Below are positions 1 to 8,385 of a stretch of 41,515 nt of DNA, piece by piece; the first letter of the stretch is position 1; each line of letters begins with the position of its first letter. Source of the DNA: Maricaulis sp. (GTDB taxonomy: Bacteria; Pseudomonadota; Alphaproteobacteria; Caulobacterales; Maricaulaceae); NCBI RefSeq assembly GCF_015665295.1, contig NZ_JADFAJ010000002.1:1-41515 (forward strand), read 5' to 3'. The translations under genes were made by a program, and so were the position numbers. The notes beneath the pieces are model-generated. The model was not told where the DNA came from. It searched no databases and saw nothing but the letters and a program-made list of their open reading frames with translations.

Positions 1-229
1 ATTATGTGCTGATCGCCGCCATGCTGGCGGTCGTCGTCATTGGCGGCGCGCAATGGGCTCGCGGGCCCGGCGTTTACGGAGACGGCGCTGGCCGGGTGCC
101 AACCGGGGCCACACCCATTCCCGAAAGGCCGGAGGTTTCGGATTCCTCCATTGCGGTCCTGCCCTTTGCCGACCTGTCACCGGAGGGCAACCAGGCCTAT
201 TTTGGCGACGGCATTGCCGAGGAAATCCT
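1..229 (+). repeat. Near-identical direct repeat, copy 1
   Basis: This stretch matches 1857-2085 at an offset of 1856 with only three mismatches (positions 128, 179 and 189). The first 127 bases are identical. It encodes the third membrane segment, linker and first part of the TolB-like domain. The match probably continues upstream of the window and stops abruptly at base 230. Confidence 0.9.
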
Positions 230-1586
230 CAACGTGCTGACCCGCGTGGACGGGCTGCATGTCGCCTCCCGCACCTCGGCCTTCCAGTTCCGCGGCGACG
301 AGCTGGGCATACCGGCCATCGCACAGGCGCTGAATGTCCGGCATGTTGTCGAGGGCTCGGTGCGCAAGGCTGGGAGCACGCTGCGCATTACCGCCCAGCT
401 GATCGATTCCGAGACCGACCAGCACCTCTGGTCGGAGACGTTCGACCGGCCACTGACAGCGGAAAACATCTTTGCCATTCAGGACGAGATTGCATCGGAG
501 ATTGTCCGCGCGCTCAGCGAAACGCTGGGTATGGAACCGCCCGATGTCTCCGTGAGTAGCGACACGGAAAATCTGGATGCTTATGAGCTCTTTCTGCGCG
601 GCCAGGATATTTTCCACCGGCGGAACAATGACAACATTCCGGACGGCATCGCCTATTTCGAACAGGCCGTCGACGCCGACCCGGACTTTGCCCGTGGCTG
701 GGCCGGGCTAGCCGCTATCTATGGCATCGCCGAAAGCTGGATTGGTGGCGGCGAGGCCGATCAGGATTTCGACGCGCTGGCGCTTGAAGCCGCCGACCGG
801 GCTACGGCTCTGGATGCCAGTCTCAGCCTACCGTACTCTGTCCGCGGCAATGTCGCGCGTCGACGCTTCGAGTGGTCCGAAGCACTCAACCAGACCAATG
901 CTGCCGTCGAGCGCGACCCGACGAGTGCCAATGCGTGGTATTTCCGGGGCTCGATCTGGCTGGATGCCGGTTTCTTTGATCAGGCGGCCACCGATTTTGA
1001 AGCATGCCTCGAACGCGATCCGAACTATGAGATCTGCCGCCGTTTCCTCGCTTTTGCCGAACTCTATCGCGGGCATACGGACCTGGCACTTGAGCTTTTT
1101 GAAGCCGGCATCCTGGCGGGACAGGAATCCTATCCCCATATCATGGCCCCGGTCTATTTCGCCACCGGAGACGCCGCGACAGCCCTATATTTCCTCGCTT
1201 ACTTGGCTGAGGACCGTAGAACCGACGCCTATCTCGAAGCCCGTTACCGGTATTATAGCGACCATAGCCTGACGAACGCAGAATTCGAGCGAATGCTCAG
1301 GGCTATTTATCTGCGCGAAAACGGCTCTCTCGAGGGCTTCGAGCCACCTTCCTTCGCATACAACGAAGACTTTCCGATTGATGACTTCGATATTCGCTGG
1401 AACCCCCTCCAGATTGACCGGTTCCGGCCGGAAGTCCGTGACGCCTTTATCGCGGCGCGCCACAGGGCCATGGAGGCCGCCAGCCTTCCCGATTTCTGGC
1501 GTGAACGCGGCTTCCCGCCACAATGCCACCCCGCTGGAGAAAATTATTTCGAATGCGGCTGGTATGACGGGGAGGCGGACGGATGA
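1..1586 (+). CDS. TolB-like/TPR membrane protein, 5' end outside window
   Basis: The window opens inside this gene. Bases 1-2 are the end of an Asp codon and the frame is open from base 3, with no start needed at the GTG at base 6. Alignment with the next gene implies about 92 missing residues holding two membrane segments. What remains starts with a third hydrophobic segment (about 18 residues), then a Gly/Pro linker, a TolB-N/FlgO-like domain (IAVLPFADLSPEG through the AQLID and LWSETFDR motifs), TPR-like helices and a tail with GFPPQC and a second Cys. The family (COG5616-type) is often annotated as adenylate-cyclase-like or TPR protein, but no cyclase domain is present. With three N-terminal membrane segments the TolB and TPR parts would be periplasmic (inferred). 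The stop overlaps the next start as ATGA, so the two are probably translationally coupled. The precise role is unknown. Confidence 0.75.
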   Translation, partial: YVLIAAMLAVVVIGGAQWARGPGVYGDGAGRVPTGATPIPERPEVSDSSIAVLPFADLSPEGNQAYFGDGIAEEILNVLTRVDGLHVASRTSAFQFRGDELGIPAIAQALNVRHVVEGSVRKAGSTLRITAQLIDSETDQHLWSETFDRPLTAENIFAIQDEIASEIVRALSETLGMEPPDVSVSSDTENLDAYELFLRGQDIFHRRNNDNIPDGIAYFEQAVDADPDFARGWAGLAAIYGIAESWIGGGEADQDFDALALEAADRATALDASLSLPYSVRGNVARRRFEWSEALNQTNAAVERDPTSANAWYFRGSIWLDAGFFDQAATDFEACLERDPNYEICRRFLAFAELYRGHTDLALELFEAGILAGQESYPHIMAPVYFATGDAATALYFLAYLAEDRRTDAYLEARYRYYSDHSLTNAEFERMLRAIYLRENGSLEGFEPPSFAYNEDFPIDDFDIRWNPLQIDRFRPEVRDAFIAARHRAMEAASLPDFWRERGFPPQCHPAGENYFECGWYDGEADG

Positions 1587-3418
1587 ACCATTTCCTCGCC
1601 GAGCTGCGCCGCCGCAACGTCTTCCGTGTGGCCGCCGCCTATCTGGTCGCGGGCTGGCTGGTGATGCAGGTCGTGGCGACCATCGGAGCCGCCGCCGGAC
1701 TGCCCGACTGGGCCGACAGCCTGGTGCTTGTCCTCCTGATCGGGGCCTTCCCGATTGTCCTGTTTATCGCCTGGGCGTTCGAACTGACGCCCGAGGGCAC
1801 GAAGAAGACCGAGGCCGCAGACGCGCCCACAGGGTTCAAACCGCTCGGCCCCAGCGATTATGTGCTGATCGCCGCCATGCTGGCGGTCGTCGTCATTGGC
1901 GGCGCGCAATGGGCTCGCGGGCCCGGCGTTTACGGAGACGGCGCTGGCCGGGTGCCAACCGGGGCCACACCCATTCCCGAAAGTCCGGAGGTTTCGGATT
2001 CCTCCATTGCGGTCCTGCCCTTTGCCGACCTGTCGCCGGAGGGCGACCAGGCCTATTTTGGCGACGGCATTGCCGAGGAAATCCTGAACGTCCTTGTACG
2101 GATTGATGGGCTGGACGTCGCCTCGCGCACGTCTGCCTTCCAGTATCGGGGCGAAGCCTATTCCATCCCGGAAATCGCAGAAGGTCTGAATGTCCGGCAC
2201 GTTCTGGAAGGCTCGGTGCGTACCGATAGCGCCACGGTACGCATTACCGCCCAGCTGATCGATGCGCGTGATGACCGGCACTTGTGGTCAGACACGTTTG
2301 ACCGGCCGCTGACAGCCGGTGCCATTTTCGCCGTGCAGGACGAGATTGCCACGGCCATCGTCGAGGCGCTGCGCGGCTTCCTGGATGAGTCCGTTCCCGA
2401 ACCGGTCGTCGCCGTCGCGGCCGTGACGGATGATGTCGATGCCTACACCCTCTATCTTCAGGCGCGGTCCCTGTATCTCGGCCGCCGCGATCTTGGCCAG
2501 GTGATGGACCTGCTGGATCAGGCAATCGCCCGGGACCCCGGTTTCGCGCAGGCCTATGCCATCCGCGCCGGCGCAACGCTCCTGCTGGTAGAGTACAGCG
2601 AAACCAGCCGTCCCCTGGAGGATTTGCATGCCGAAGCGGCCCGGTTTGCGCGCCATGCCCTGGACATCGATCCAGAGAATGCGACAGCCATGGCCGTGCT
2701 TGCCAATTCACAGGCATTCCAATCGCGCCTGCTGGGCCGGTGGGCGGATTATTCAGACATCATTGCCCAATTCACACGCGCGCTGGACTTCGATCCCCAT
2801 GACGGATCGGCGCGCAACTGGCGCGGGCTGGTCTATCTGGACATGGGCTATCTCGACCTCGCGCTGAATGATTTTCAGGTGTGCATGGCGCAGGAGCCCC
2901 GTTATGCGCCCCGTGTCGAAAATACCTACGATACACTCTATGCCATGGGGCGCGCCGAGGACGGATTCGCGACGTACAGAAATGCCCTGAACGCGGGCCT
3001 CGTTACCGGTGAATGGCTGAATTTCGGGATGCTGGCCCATTTCCGAGAAGACATTGCCTTTACCCAGGCAGTCAATCTGGCGTCAGTCTTGCCGCGCTAT
3101 CCGCGCGCCGGCGAGATCTACGAAGCCTTTCTGAACCTGGACGAAAATCATTCCGAGCTAGGGGCCGATGCATGGCGGTATGCCGAAAGCATTGGCAATA
3201 CCGGGGAATACATGGTCGCGATCCTGCTGCTTCCGCTCGACCCGAGCAATTCAAGTCAAAACCCCTTCATCTACTGGCAGTCGGAACTGCACGCCTGGCG
3301 TCAGCTGGACCGGTTCAAGGACCGGATGCGCCAGACCGGCATACTCGACCACTGGCGTGAGCACGGCTTTCCGCCGCAATGCCGCGCCGGCGAAGACGAC
3401 GATTTTGATTGCGACTAG
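1583..3418 (+). CDS. TolB-like/TPR membrane protein, paralog 2
   Basis: This is a complete 611-residue member of the array. The N-terminus (ELRRRNVFRVAAAYLVAGW) gives a hydrophobic helix at about residues 15-35, a second at 45-65 ending in the family motif AWAFELTPEG, and a third at 93-110. A TolB-N/FlgO-like domain follows at about 140-265 (SIAVLPFADLSPEG, LNVRHVLEGSVR, ITAQLID, HLWSDTFD). Degenerate TPR helices run from about 285 to 560. The tail is WREHGFPPQC plus a final Cys pair region (DDDFDCD). The start overlaps the stop of the preceding paralog by four bases. The topology suggests an inner-membrane anchor with periplasmic TPRs. No enzymatic motif was seen, so a scaffold or sensor role is only a guess. 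Confidence 0.78.
   Translation: MNHFLAELRRRNVFRVAAAYLVAGWLVMQVVATIGAAAGLPDWADSLVLVLLIGAFPIVLFIAWAFELTPEGTKKTEAADAPTGFKPLGPSDYVLIAAMLAVVVIGGAQWARGPGVYGDGAGRVPTGATPIPESPEVSDSSIAVLPFADLSPEGDQAYFGDGIAEEILNVLVRIDGLDVASRTSAFQYRGEAYSIPEIAEGLNVRHVLEGSVRTDSATVRITAQLIDARDDRHLWSDTFDRPLTAGAIFAVQDEIATAIVEALRGFLDESVPEPVVAVAAVTDDVDAYTLYLQARSLYLGRRDLGQVMDLLDQAIARDPGFAQAYAIRAGATLLLVEYSETSRPLEDLHAEAARFARHALDIDPENATAMAVLANSQAFQSRLLGRWADYSDIIAQFTRALDFDPHDGSARNWRGLVYLDMGYLDLALNDFQVCMAQEPRYAPRVENTYDTLYAMGRAEDGFATYRNALNAGLVTGEWLNFGMLAHFREDIAFTQAVNLASVLPRYPRAGEIYEAFLNLDENHSELGADAWRYAESIGNTGEYMVAILLLPLDPSNSSQNPFIYWQSELHAWRQLDRFKDRMRQTGILDHWREHGFPPQCRAGEDDDFDCD
1857..2085 (+). repeat. Near-identical direct repeat, copy 2
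   Basis: This is the second copy of the tract at 1-229, inside the second TPR paralog, with three substitutions over 229 bases. Sequence on the 3' side diverges to ordinary paralog-level similarity. That pattern fits gene conversion or a recent partial duplication better than uniform descent. Confidence 0.9.
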
Positions 3419-3427
3419 GATGACCGG

Positions 3428-5281
3428 ATGAACCGCCTGCTCTCCGAACTGCGCCGCCGCAACGTGTTCCGGGTCGCGACCGCCTATCTGGTGGTCGGCT
3501 GGGTGCTGATCCAGGTCGTCTCGCTGATCGCCGAACCGTTGGGCCTTCCGGATTGGACCGATACATTCTTCATCGTGCTGCTGGGGGTGGGCTTTCCCAT
3601 TGCCCTACTGCTGGCTTGGGCGTTCGAGATGACGCCCGAGGGCATGAAGCTGACGGTTGCCGTGCCCGCAGACGACGGCATTGCCACACAAACCGCCCGC
3701 AAGCTGGATTATGCTATCGTCGCCGGGCTGGTCGTGCTTGTCGGCGTCATCGTCTGGCAGCAATTGGCGAGCCCGCAAGCGGCAACCGCTCCGGAGCTCG
3801 CGGCGCGGGCGGAGGCCGGCGAAGGGGCATCCGTCGCGGTGCTTCCCTTTGCAGACATGAGCCCCGATAGCGATCAGGCCTATTTCGCCGATGGGATTTC
3901 GGAAGAGATCCTCAATGTCCTCGTTCGTATTCCTGACCTCCAGGTCGCGGGCCGCACCTCCAGTTTTGCCTATCGGGGTCAGGACCAGGATTTGCGTGAG
4001 ATCGGCAGTGCGCTGAATGTCAGCCATGTTCTGGAGGGTAGCGTGCGCCGCAGCGGGACGCGGCTTCGGATCACCGCCCAGTTGATCCGTTCCGAGGACG
4101 GTTTTCATCTCTGGTCGGAAACCTATGACCGGGAACTGACCGATATTTTCGATATCCAGGACGAGATCGCGGGGGCGGTTGCCGATGAACTCGCCACTTC
4201 CCTGGGACTCGAGACGGGGGCGATCAGCGTTGCGCGCACCTCCGATCTGGGCGCCTACGAATCCTTCCTTCATGCCCGACAACTCTTTCGCGAGCGCGGT
4301 CAGGCCAATCTCGAACTCGCCGCTGCCATGCTGACCGAAACGCTGGCGCGCGACCCCGAATACGGGCCCGGATGGACACAGTTATCTGGTGTTTATTGGG
4401 TGATGCACTATTACCGTCAGGGCAACAGCGCGCCTGCGCCTGAGCTTGCGGTGAGGTGGAATGCCCTGGCCGTAGAGACCGCGCGCCGGGCGATTGTGAT
4501 CAATCCGGCCGACGCCCAGGCCCATGCCTTTCTTGGAGCGGCGCTTACCGAGAACTGGAACTGGATCGAGGGGCTGGACATGCTGGACCGGGCCGTAGCC
4601 CTTGCTCCCAATGACCCCGACGTCCTCGACACGGCCGCTCAGATACTCGGAAAAGTGGGGTATGTGACGGAAGCGTTGGCGCTTTCCGAACATGCGGTGG
4701 CGCTGGATCCGCAGGGGGCGATTTTCCGCAACACGTTGGGAAACCTGCTCGCCTATCAAGGCCGGTTCGAAGAATCCAACGCTCAATTCCGTGCCTCAAT
4801 CGACATCGACCCGAGCTTGCGCTTCCCGTATGCCAACCTGATGTGGGGCCTTGCGAGGGCCGGTGACATGGCCGGAACCCAGTCCGCGCTCATCGCCATG
4901 CGCGACCGCGGCCACCTGGTTCGTGGAGATGAGGATTTGATCGAGCCCTTCGTCGCTGCGCAAAGCCTGACAGACATGCAACCGCTTGCCGTGGAAAGCC
5001 GGGGCTTTGTCCGTTCCCTGTATGCCTTGCTGGCGTCCGACATCGAGTATTATTTCTCCCGAGCCCCGATCCGTGACATCGACGAGCTGCCCAGCAATTG
5101 GGCTAACTACAACCCGTTCTGGCAATCTTTCAGAGGCGAAATTTTCGCCGATCCGCGATGGAAGTTCTGGGTCCGCCGTGGGGACCTGGTGGATCTCTGG
5201 AGGGCGCGCGGCTTCCCGTCCCAATGCCGACCCGTGGGCGAGGAGGACTTTGAGTGCCTTCCGCCGAGCGAAATGGATTAA
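3428..5281 (+). CDS. TolB-like/TPR membrane protein, paralog 3
   Basis: This 617-residue protein has the same layout as its two upstream neighbours. It has an ELRRRNVFRVATAYLVVGW N-terminus, membrane helices near residues 15-35, 45-65 and 94-111, and the AWAFEMTPEG motif. A TolB-like domain sits at about 132-265 (VAVLPFADMSPDS, HVLEGSVRRSG, HLWSETYD), then TPR-like helices with clear A-x-x-x-DP repeats (for example LDRAVALAPNDPDVLDTAAQ). The tail is WRARGFPSQC followed by EEDFEC. It starts nine bases after the previous stop, and TAGGA serves as a weak ribosome site. It is clearly more diverged from paralogs 1 and 2 than those are from each other. The function is unknown beyond the family resemblance. 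Confidence 0.77.
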   Translation: MNRLLSELRRRNVFRVATAYLVVGWVLIQVVSLIAEPLGLPDWTDTFFIVLLGVGFPIALLLAWAFEMTPEGMKLTVAVPADDGIATQTARKLDYAIVAGLVVLVGVIVWQQLASPQAATAPELAARAEAGEGASVAVLPFADMSPDSDQAYFADGISEEILNVLVRIPDLQVAGRTSSFAYRGQDQDLREIGSALNVSHVLEGSVRRSGTRLRITAQLIRSEDGFHLWSETYDRELTDIFDIQDEIAGAVADELATSLGLETGAISVARTSDLGAYESFLHARQLFRERGQANLELAAAMLTETLARDPEYGPGWTQLSGVYWVMHYYRQGNSAPAPELAVRWNALAVETARRAIVINPADAQAHAFLGAALTENWNWIEGLDMLDRAVALAPNDPDVLDTAAQILGKVGYVTEALALSEHAVALDPQGAIFRNTLGNLLAYQGRFEESNAQFRASIDIDPSLRFPYANLMWGLARAGDMAGTQSALIAMRDRGHLVRGDEDLIEPFVAAQSLTDMQPLAVESRGFVRSLYALLASDIEYYFSRAPIRDIDELPSNWANYNPFWQSFRGEIFADPRWKFWVRRGDLVDLWRARGFPSQCRPVGEEDFECLPPSEMD

Positions 5282-5393
5282 CAACACTGTGGCGCGCGGC
5301 TGGTGCAAAGGGAAGCCGAGGCAGACCCGGCGATAGGCACGCGGGGGATTTGCTTTGCGTCTGTCTCCGGGACGCGCGCTCAATCTTTCCCTT

Positions 5394-5436
5394 TTGTAAT
5401 TCTTCCCGCCCCTGCTAGCGTCGTTGTCAGGAGAGG
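5394..5436 (+). promoter_or_regulatory. Possible promoter and ribosome site before the five-gene array
   Basis: The 164-bp gap after the TPR genes holds the only non-coding DNA upstream of the five-gene array. TTGTAA at 5394-5399 lies 16 bases before TAGCGT at 5416-5421, a weak -35/-10 pair. AGGAGAGG at 5429-5436 lies nine bases before the ATG at 5446 and is a convincing Shine-Dalgarno sequence. No convincing terminator for the TPR genes was seen in this gap. Confidence 0.35.
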
Positions 5437-5445
5437 AAAAAGAGG

Positions 5446-6210
5446 ATGATTCTTCAAAGGATTAGCAAGGCCGTCCGCGAACAGAACTGGCTCGCTGTGG
5501 CGATCGAATTCGTCATCGTCATCGCCGGCGTGGTGATCGGTTTCCAGATCACGGCGTGGAATGCCGCCCGCCAGGAGCGCATCGACGAACGCGACACATT
5601 GATCCGGCTCTATGATGACATTGCGGCCAGCCGGACTGCGCAAATCCGGGATATTGCCTTTCTCGAACAGCAGATATCGGATCAAGCCGTCATAATTGGG
5701 TCGCTATCGCGCTGCTCTGTCGCGCCGGAAGACGACACGATGTTCCAGCGCGGAATCTCGACGCTCGGATGGATCAACCCGCCGCGGCTCAATCGCCGCA
5801 CCATCGATGAAATGCTTGCTTCGGGGCGTACCATTGTCATCCGCAACCGGGCTATTCTCGACCAACTGGCCAACATCGTTTCTATCGTCGAGTGGCGGGC
5901 GGCGGCCTTCGATGACACGATGAACAGCATGCTGCAAAATCGCCAGCGCATTGAACCGCAATTGCGGTTTGGCCTCGATCAGGTCATCGACAATCCCTTC
6001 GTTCCCGAACACCGGGTCCGGATCAGCTACGACATAACGGCGATCTGCCAGGACAGTCTGCTGACCAATTCGATCTCATCGGTCAGCTATCTGACCCATG
6101 AGCGCATGGACGCTTACCGGCCGCTCATCGGGATCTACGGAGCGCTTCTTGTCCAGATCGCCGATGAACTTGAATTGCGTTGGGATATCGATCCGGAGGC
6201 CATTGAATGA
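5446..6210 (+). CDS. Small single-pass membrane protein, array member 1 (DUF6090-like)
   Basis: This 254-residue protein is the first of five tandem paralogs. Residues 1-39 form the shared block: a short amphipathic lead with REQNW (11-15), a membrane helix (about 18-37) with E21-F22 and a G28-x3-G32 pair, and a closing AWN (37-39). A charged helical region follows (about 40-85). The central motif at about 120-140 (DEMLASGRTIVIRNRAILDQL) is the least canonical of the five. The C-terminal half has no match I recognise. The anchor plus the S-G-x-x-x-x-I-R motif recall Bacteroidetes DUF6090 proteins; this link is from memory of that family, not a search. The strong ribosome site lies nine bases upstream. 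No catalytic motif was seen. Confidence 0.6.
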   Translation: MILQRISKAVREQNWLAVAIEFVIVIAGVVIGFQITAWNAARQERIDERDTLIRLYDDIAASRTAQIRDIAFLEQQISDQAVIIGSLSRCSVAPEDDTMFQRGISTLGWINPPRLNRRTIDEMLASGRTIVIRNRAILDQLANIVSIVEWRAAAFDDTMNSMLQNRQRIEPQLRFGLDQVIDNPFVPEHRVRISYDITAICQDSLLTNSISSVSYLTHERMDAYRPLIGIYGALLVQIADELELRWDIDPEAIE

Positions 6211-6911
6211 TCCTCGCCCGTCTCTCCTCTGCGATCAAGGAACAGAACTGGTTCGCCGTCGTCCTTGAATTCATCATCGTCATCGCGGGTGTCGTGATCG
6301 GTTTCCAGATCACGGCATGGAATAGCGAGCGGGCCGAGGACGCTCGCGCATCAATGCTGATAGAGCGCATTGAAGAAGAATTTCGAGTTCTTGAGACGAG
6401 TTTGTCCGACTACGAGCGTTTACTGGCCAGTTATGAAGCCGCCAGTGAAAATGTGATCGCGGCGATCCGGAATGATACCGTGTCCACAACGGATCCGGCG
6501 CTGATGAGGGACTGGCTGGGCCTGACCCGCCATGTCGGTCGACCGCCTGCACGTTCCGCCATCTTTGCCGAGATGATTGCGTCCGGCGAGCTGTCGCTTC
6601 TTCCTGAGGCATTGAGGACGGCTTTAGCGGAGTTTGATCAGGAAATTCAGCGCAACGCCTATCTGTGGCCAGAAGCGGCCAGTCATCTGACAGGTTCGAC
6701 TGCCCTGTTCGATGCCGTAGAATACAACTCGTTGTCGGCGGATCACGACGTAACCTCCTTCGATCCCAATTTGCTGCCTCTGGCAGAATCCGATCTGGAA
6801 GCTCTGGTGATTTATCAAGGCGCGCTCAGAATAACCTATGAGCGAATACTGGGAAGCGCTCGCGAGGTTCTTGCCGCGATTGAACCAGACCAAGGGGGAG
6901 CGATGCCATGA
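6207..6911 (+). CDS. Small single-pass membrane protein, array member 2 (DUF6090-like)
   Basis: This 234-residue protein starts within the stop of member 1 (ATGA overlap). It has the shared N-terminal block: KEQNW at 11-15, EF at 21-22, GVVIG at 28-32 and FQITAWN at 33-39. An acidic, probably coiled helix covers about 40-80 (RIEEEFRVLETSLSDYE). The central motif at 121-146 reads AEMIASGELSLLPEALRTAL followed by AEFDQ. The topology is most simply a short cytoplasmic N-terminus, one helix and a soluble domain of about 195 residues outside, but this is inferred. No enzyme signature was seen. Confidence 0.6.
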   Translation: MILARLSSAIKEQNWFAVVLEFIIVIAGVVIGFQITAWNSERAEDARASMLIERIEEEFRVLETSLSDYERLLASYEAASENVIAAIRNDTVSTTDPALMRDWLGLTRHVGRPPARSAIFAEMIASGELSLLPEALRTALAEFDQEIQRNAYLWPEAASHLTGSTALFDAVEYNSLSADHDVTSFDPNLLPLAESDLEALVIYQGALRITYERILGSAREVLAAIEPDQGGAMP

Positions 6912-7645
6912 TCCTCGCCCGCATCAGCCGCGCTATCCGCGAACAGAACTGGCTCGCCGTGGCGATCGAGTTCGTGATTGTCGTGGCCGGCGTCATGCTG
7001 GCCTTCCAGTTCACCGCCTGGAATGAGCAAAGCCAAAATGCGGTCCGGGTCGAACAGGCGCTCGCGCGGCTGCAACTGGAGACCGAGGAGAATATCGGCG
7101 CCCTGCGACAGCGCATCGACGCCAATGCCCGGCGTGGAGCCGACCAGCAGGTCATGATTGCCGTGGCGATGCGCGGGCATCTCGAGGACGGCGAAGCCGA
7201 GGCCTTCGAGCGCGGCGTGGCGCAACTGATGTATTTTTCGCGCCATCCGGTCCGGCGGAGCATCTATCAGGCGCTCGAACAGTCCGGTGACCTGGCGCTC
7301 ATCGCCGACCGGGACCTGGTGATCGCGCTGAACCGCTACCAGGCCAGTCTGGCCTGGATCGACAATCAGCACGCCAGCTTCCGACGCGGGCTCACCACCT
7401 TCACCGACACGCTGGCGGAATTTTCCTTCCACGAACCGACGGATGATCCGACCATCACCCGCGTCCGTGTCGACCTGGAACGCCTTGCGGCCGAGCCACG
7501 GCGGACCAGCGCGCTGGTCCAGATGGCCCGAATGCACGCGATTTTCGGCTACTATGTCATCCAGCTGGAGGCCGAAACGGTTGAACTCTGCCACCGCCTG
7601 GCCGATGCCACCGGCCGCCCCTGCGCTGAGGAGAGAACGCCATGA
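6908..7645 (+). CDS. Small single-pass membrane protein, array member 3 (DUF6090-like)
   Basis: This 245-residue paralog overlaps members 2 and 4 by ATGA at both ends. The anchor block is present, with REQNW at 11-15 and EFVIVVAGV at 21-29. The second glycine of the helix pair is alanine here (GVMLA) and the block ends FQFTAWN. A helical region rich in Glu, Gln and Arg follows (residues 43-75). The central motif at 121-145 is QALEQSGDLALIADRDLVIA. The C-terminus ends with a Cys-containing segment (VELCHRLADATGRPC). The function is unknown. Confidence 0.6.
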   Translation: MILARISRAIREQNWLAVAIEFVIVVAGVMLAFQFTAWNEQSQNAVRVEQALARLQLETEENIGALRQRIDANARRGADQQVMIAVAMRGHLEDGEAEAFERGVAQLMYFSRHPVRRSIYQALEQSGDLALIADRDLVIALNRYQASLAWIDNQHASFRRGLTTFTDTLAEFSFHEPTDDPTITRVRVDLERLAAEPRRTSALVQMARMHAIFGYYVIQLEAETVELCHRLADATGRPCAEERTP

Positions 7646-8385
7646 TCCTCGCTCGCATCACCAGGGCGCTGCGCGAACAGAACTGGTTCGCGGTCAGCCT
7701 CGAATTCGTGATCGTGATCCTCGGCGTCGTGATCGGTTTCCAGATCACGGCCTGGAATGAGGCGCGCACCGCGGTCGCACTCGAGCAGATCTATCTGGAA
7801 AGGCTGCATGACGACATGGCGCGCTCGCGCGCCGTGCTCGAGGCCGAAATCGCCAATTCGAGGGAATGGCACGAAGATGGGGACGCGATACGCATAGCCC
7901 TTCTGACCGGTGATCGTGAAACCGCGGGCACGGGATGGCAGCTCAATGCCGCGACCCGGCTCGTCGTGGGTTCGCCGCAAATGGGCACGCTGAACGAACT
8001 GATCAGCGGCGGCCAGATGAATCTGATCCGCGATCCCGATCTGCGCCGTCGCATCGCGCAGACAGACGCCCAATTGCGCAGCTATGCCGATTACATCGCG
8101 CTGATGAGCAATACCGCACCGCCCTTCATGTACACCATCCAGTCTCGCCTTGAGACCGGGACAGGCGGTGCCGAGGACGTGCATTTCGATTTCGACGCGC
8201 TTGCCGCTGACGAGGAATTCCTCAATGCGTTCGGCCACATGCTCCGTCTGAGTTCGGTCAATCGCTACTGGCTCGAGGGCATGCTGACCGAGGTGAATGA
8301 GCTGGAAGCCATCCTCACCGACACGCTGGATATCGAGGCCGCCATCGCACCGGCCGACGCGCCGGAAGAAATGGTCGCCGAATGA
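7642..8385 (+). CDS. Small single-pass membrane protein, array member 4 (DUF6090-like)
   Basis: This 247-residue paralog starts inside the stop of member 3. It has the full anchor block (REQNW, EFVIVILGVVIGF, QITAWNEAR) and then a helical stretch (EQIYLERLHDDMARSRAVLE). The central motif at 117-140 is close to the DUF6090 pattern: LNELISGGQMNLIRDPDLRR. The C-terminus is acidic (IAPADAPEEMVAE). The function is unknown; the position and coupling suggest it is made in fixed proportion with its neighbours. Confidence 0.6.
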   Translation: MILARITRALREQNWFAVSLEFVIVILGVVIGFQITAWNEARTAVALEQIYLERLHDDMARSRAVLEAEIANSREWHEDGDAIRIALLTGDRETAGTGWQLNAATRLVVGSPQMGTLNELISGGQMNLIRDPDLRRRIAQTDAQLRSYADYIALMSNTAPPFMYTIQSRLETGTGGAEDVHFDFDALAADEEFLNAFGHMLRLSSVNRYWLEGMLTEVNELEAILTDTLDIEAAIAPADAPEEMVAE

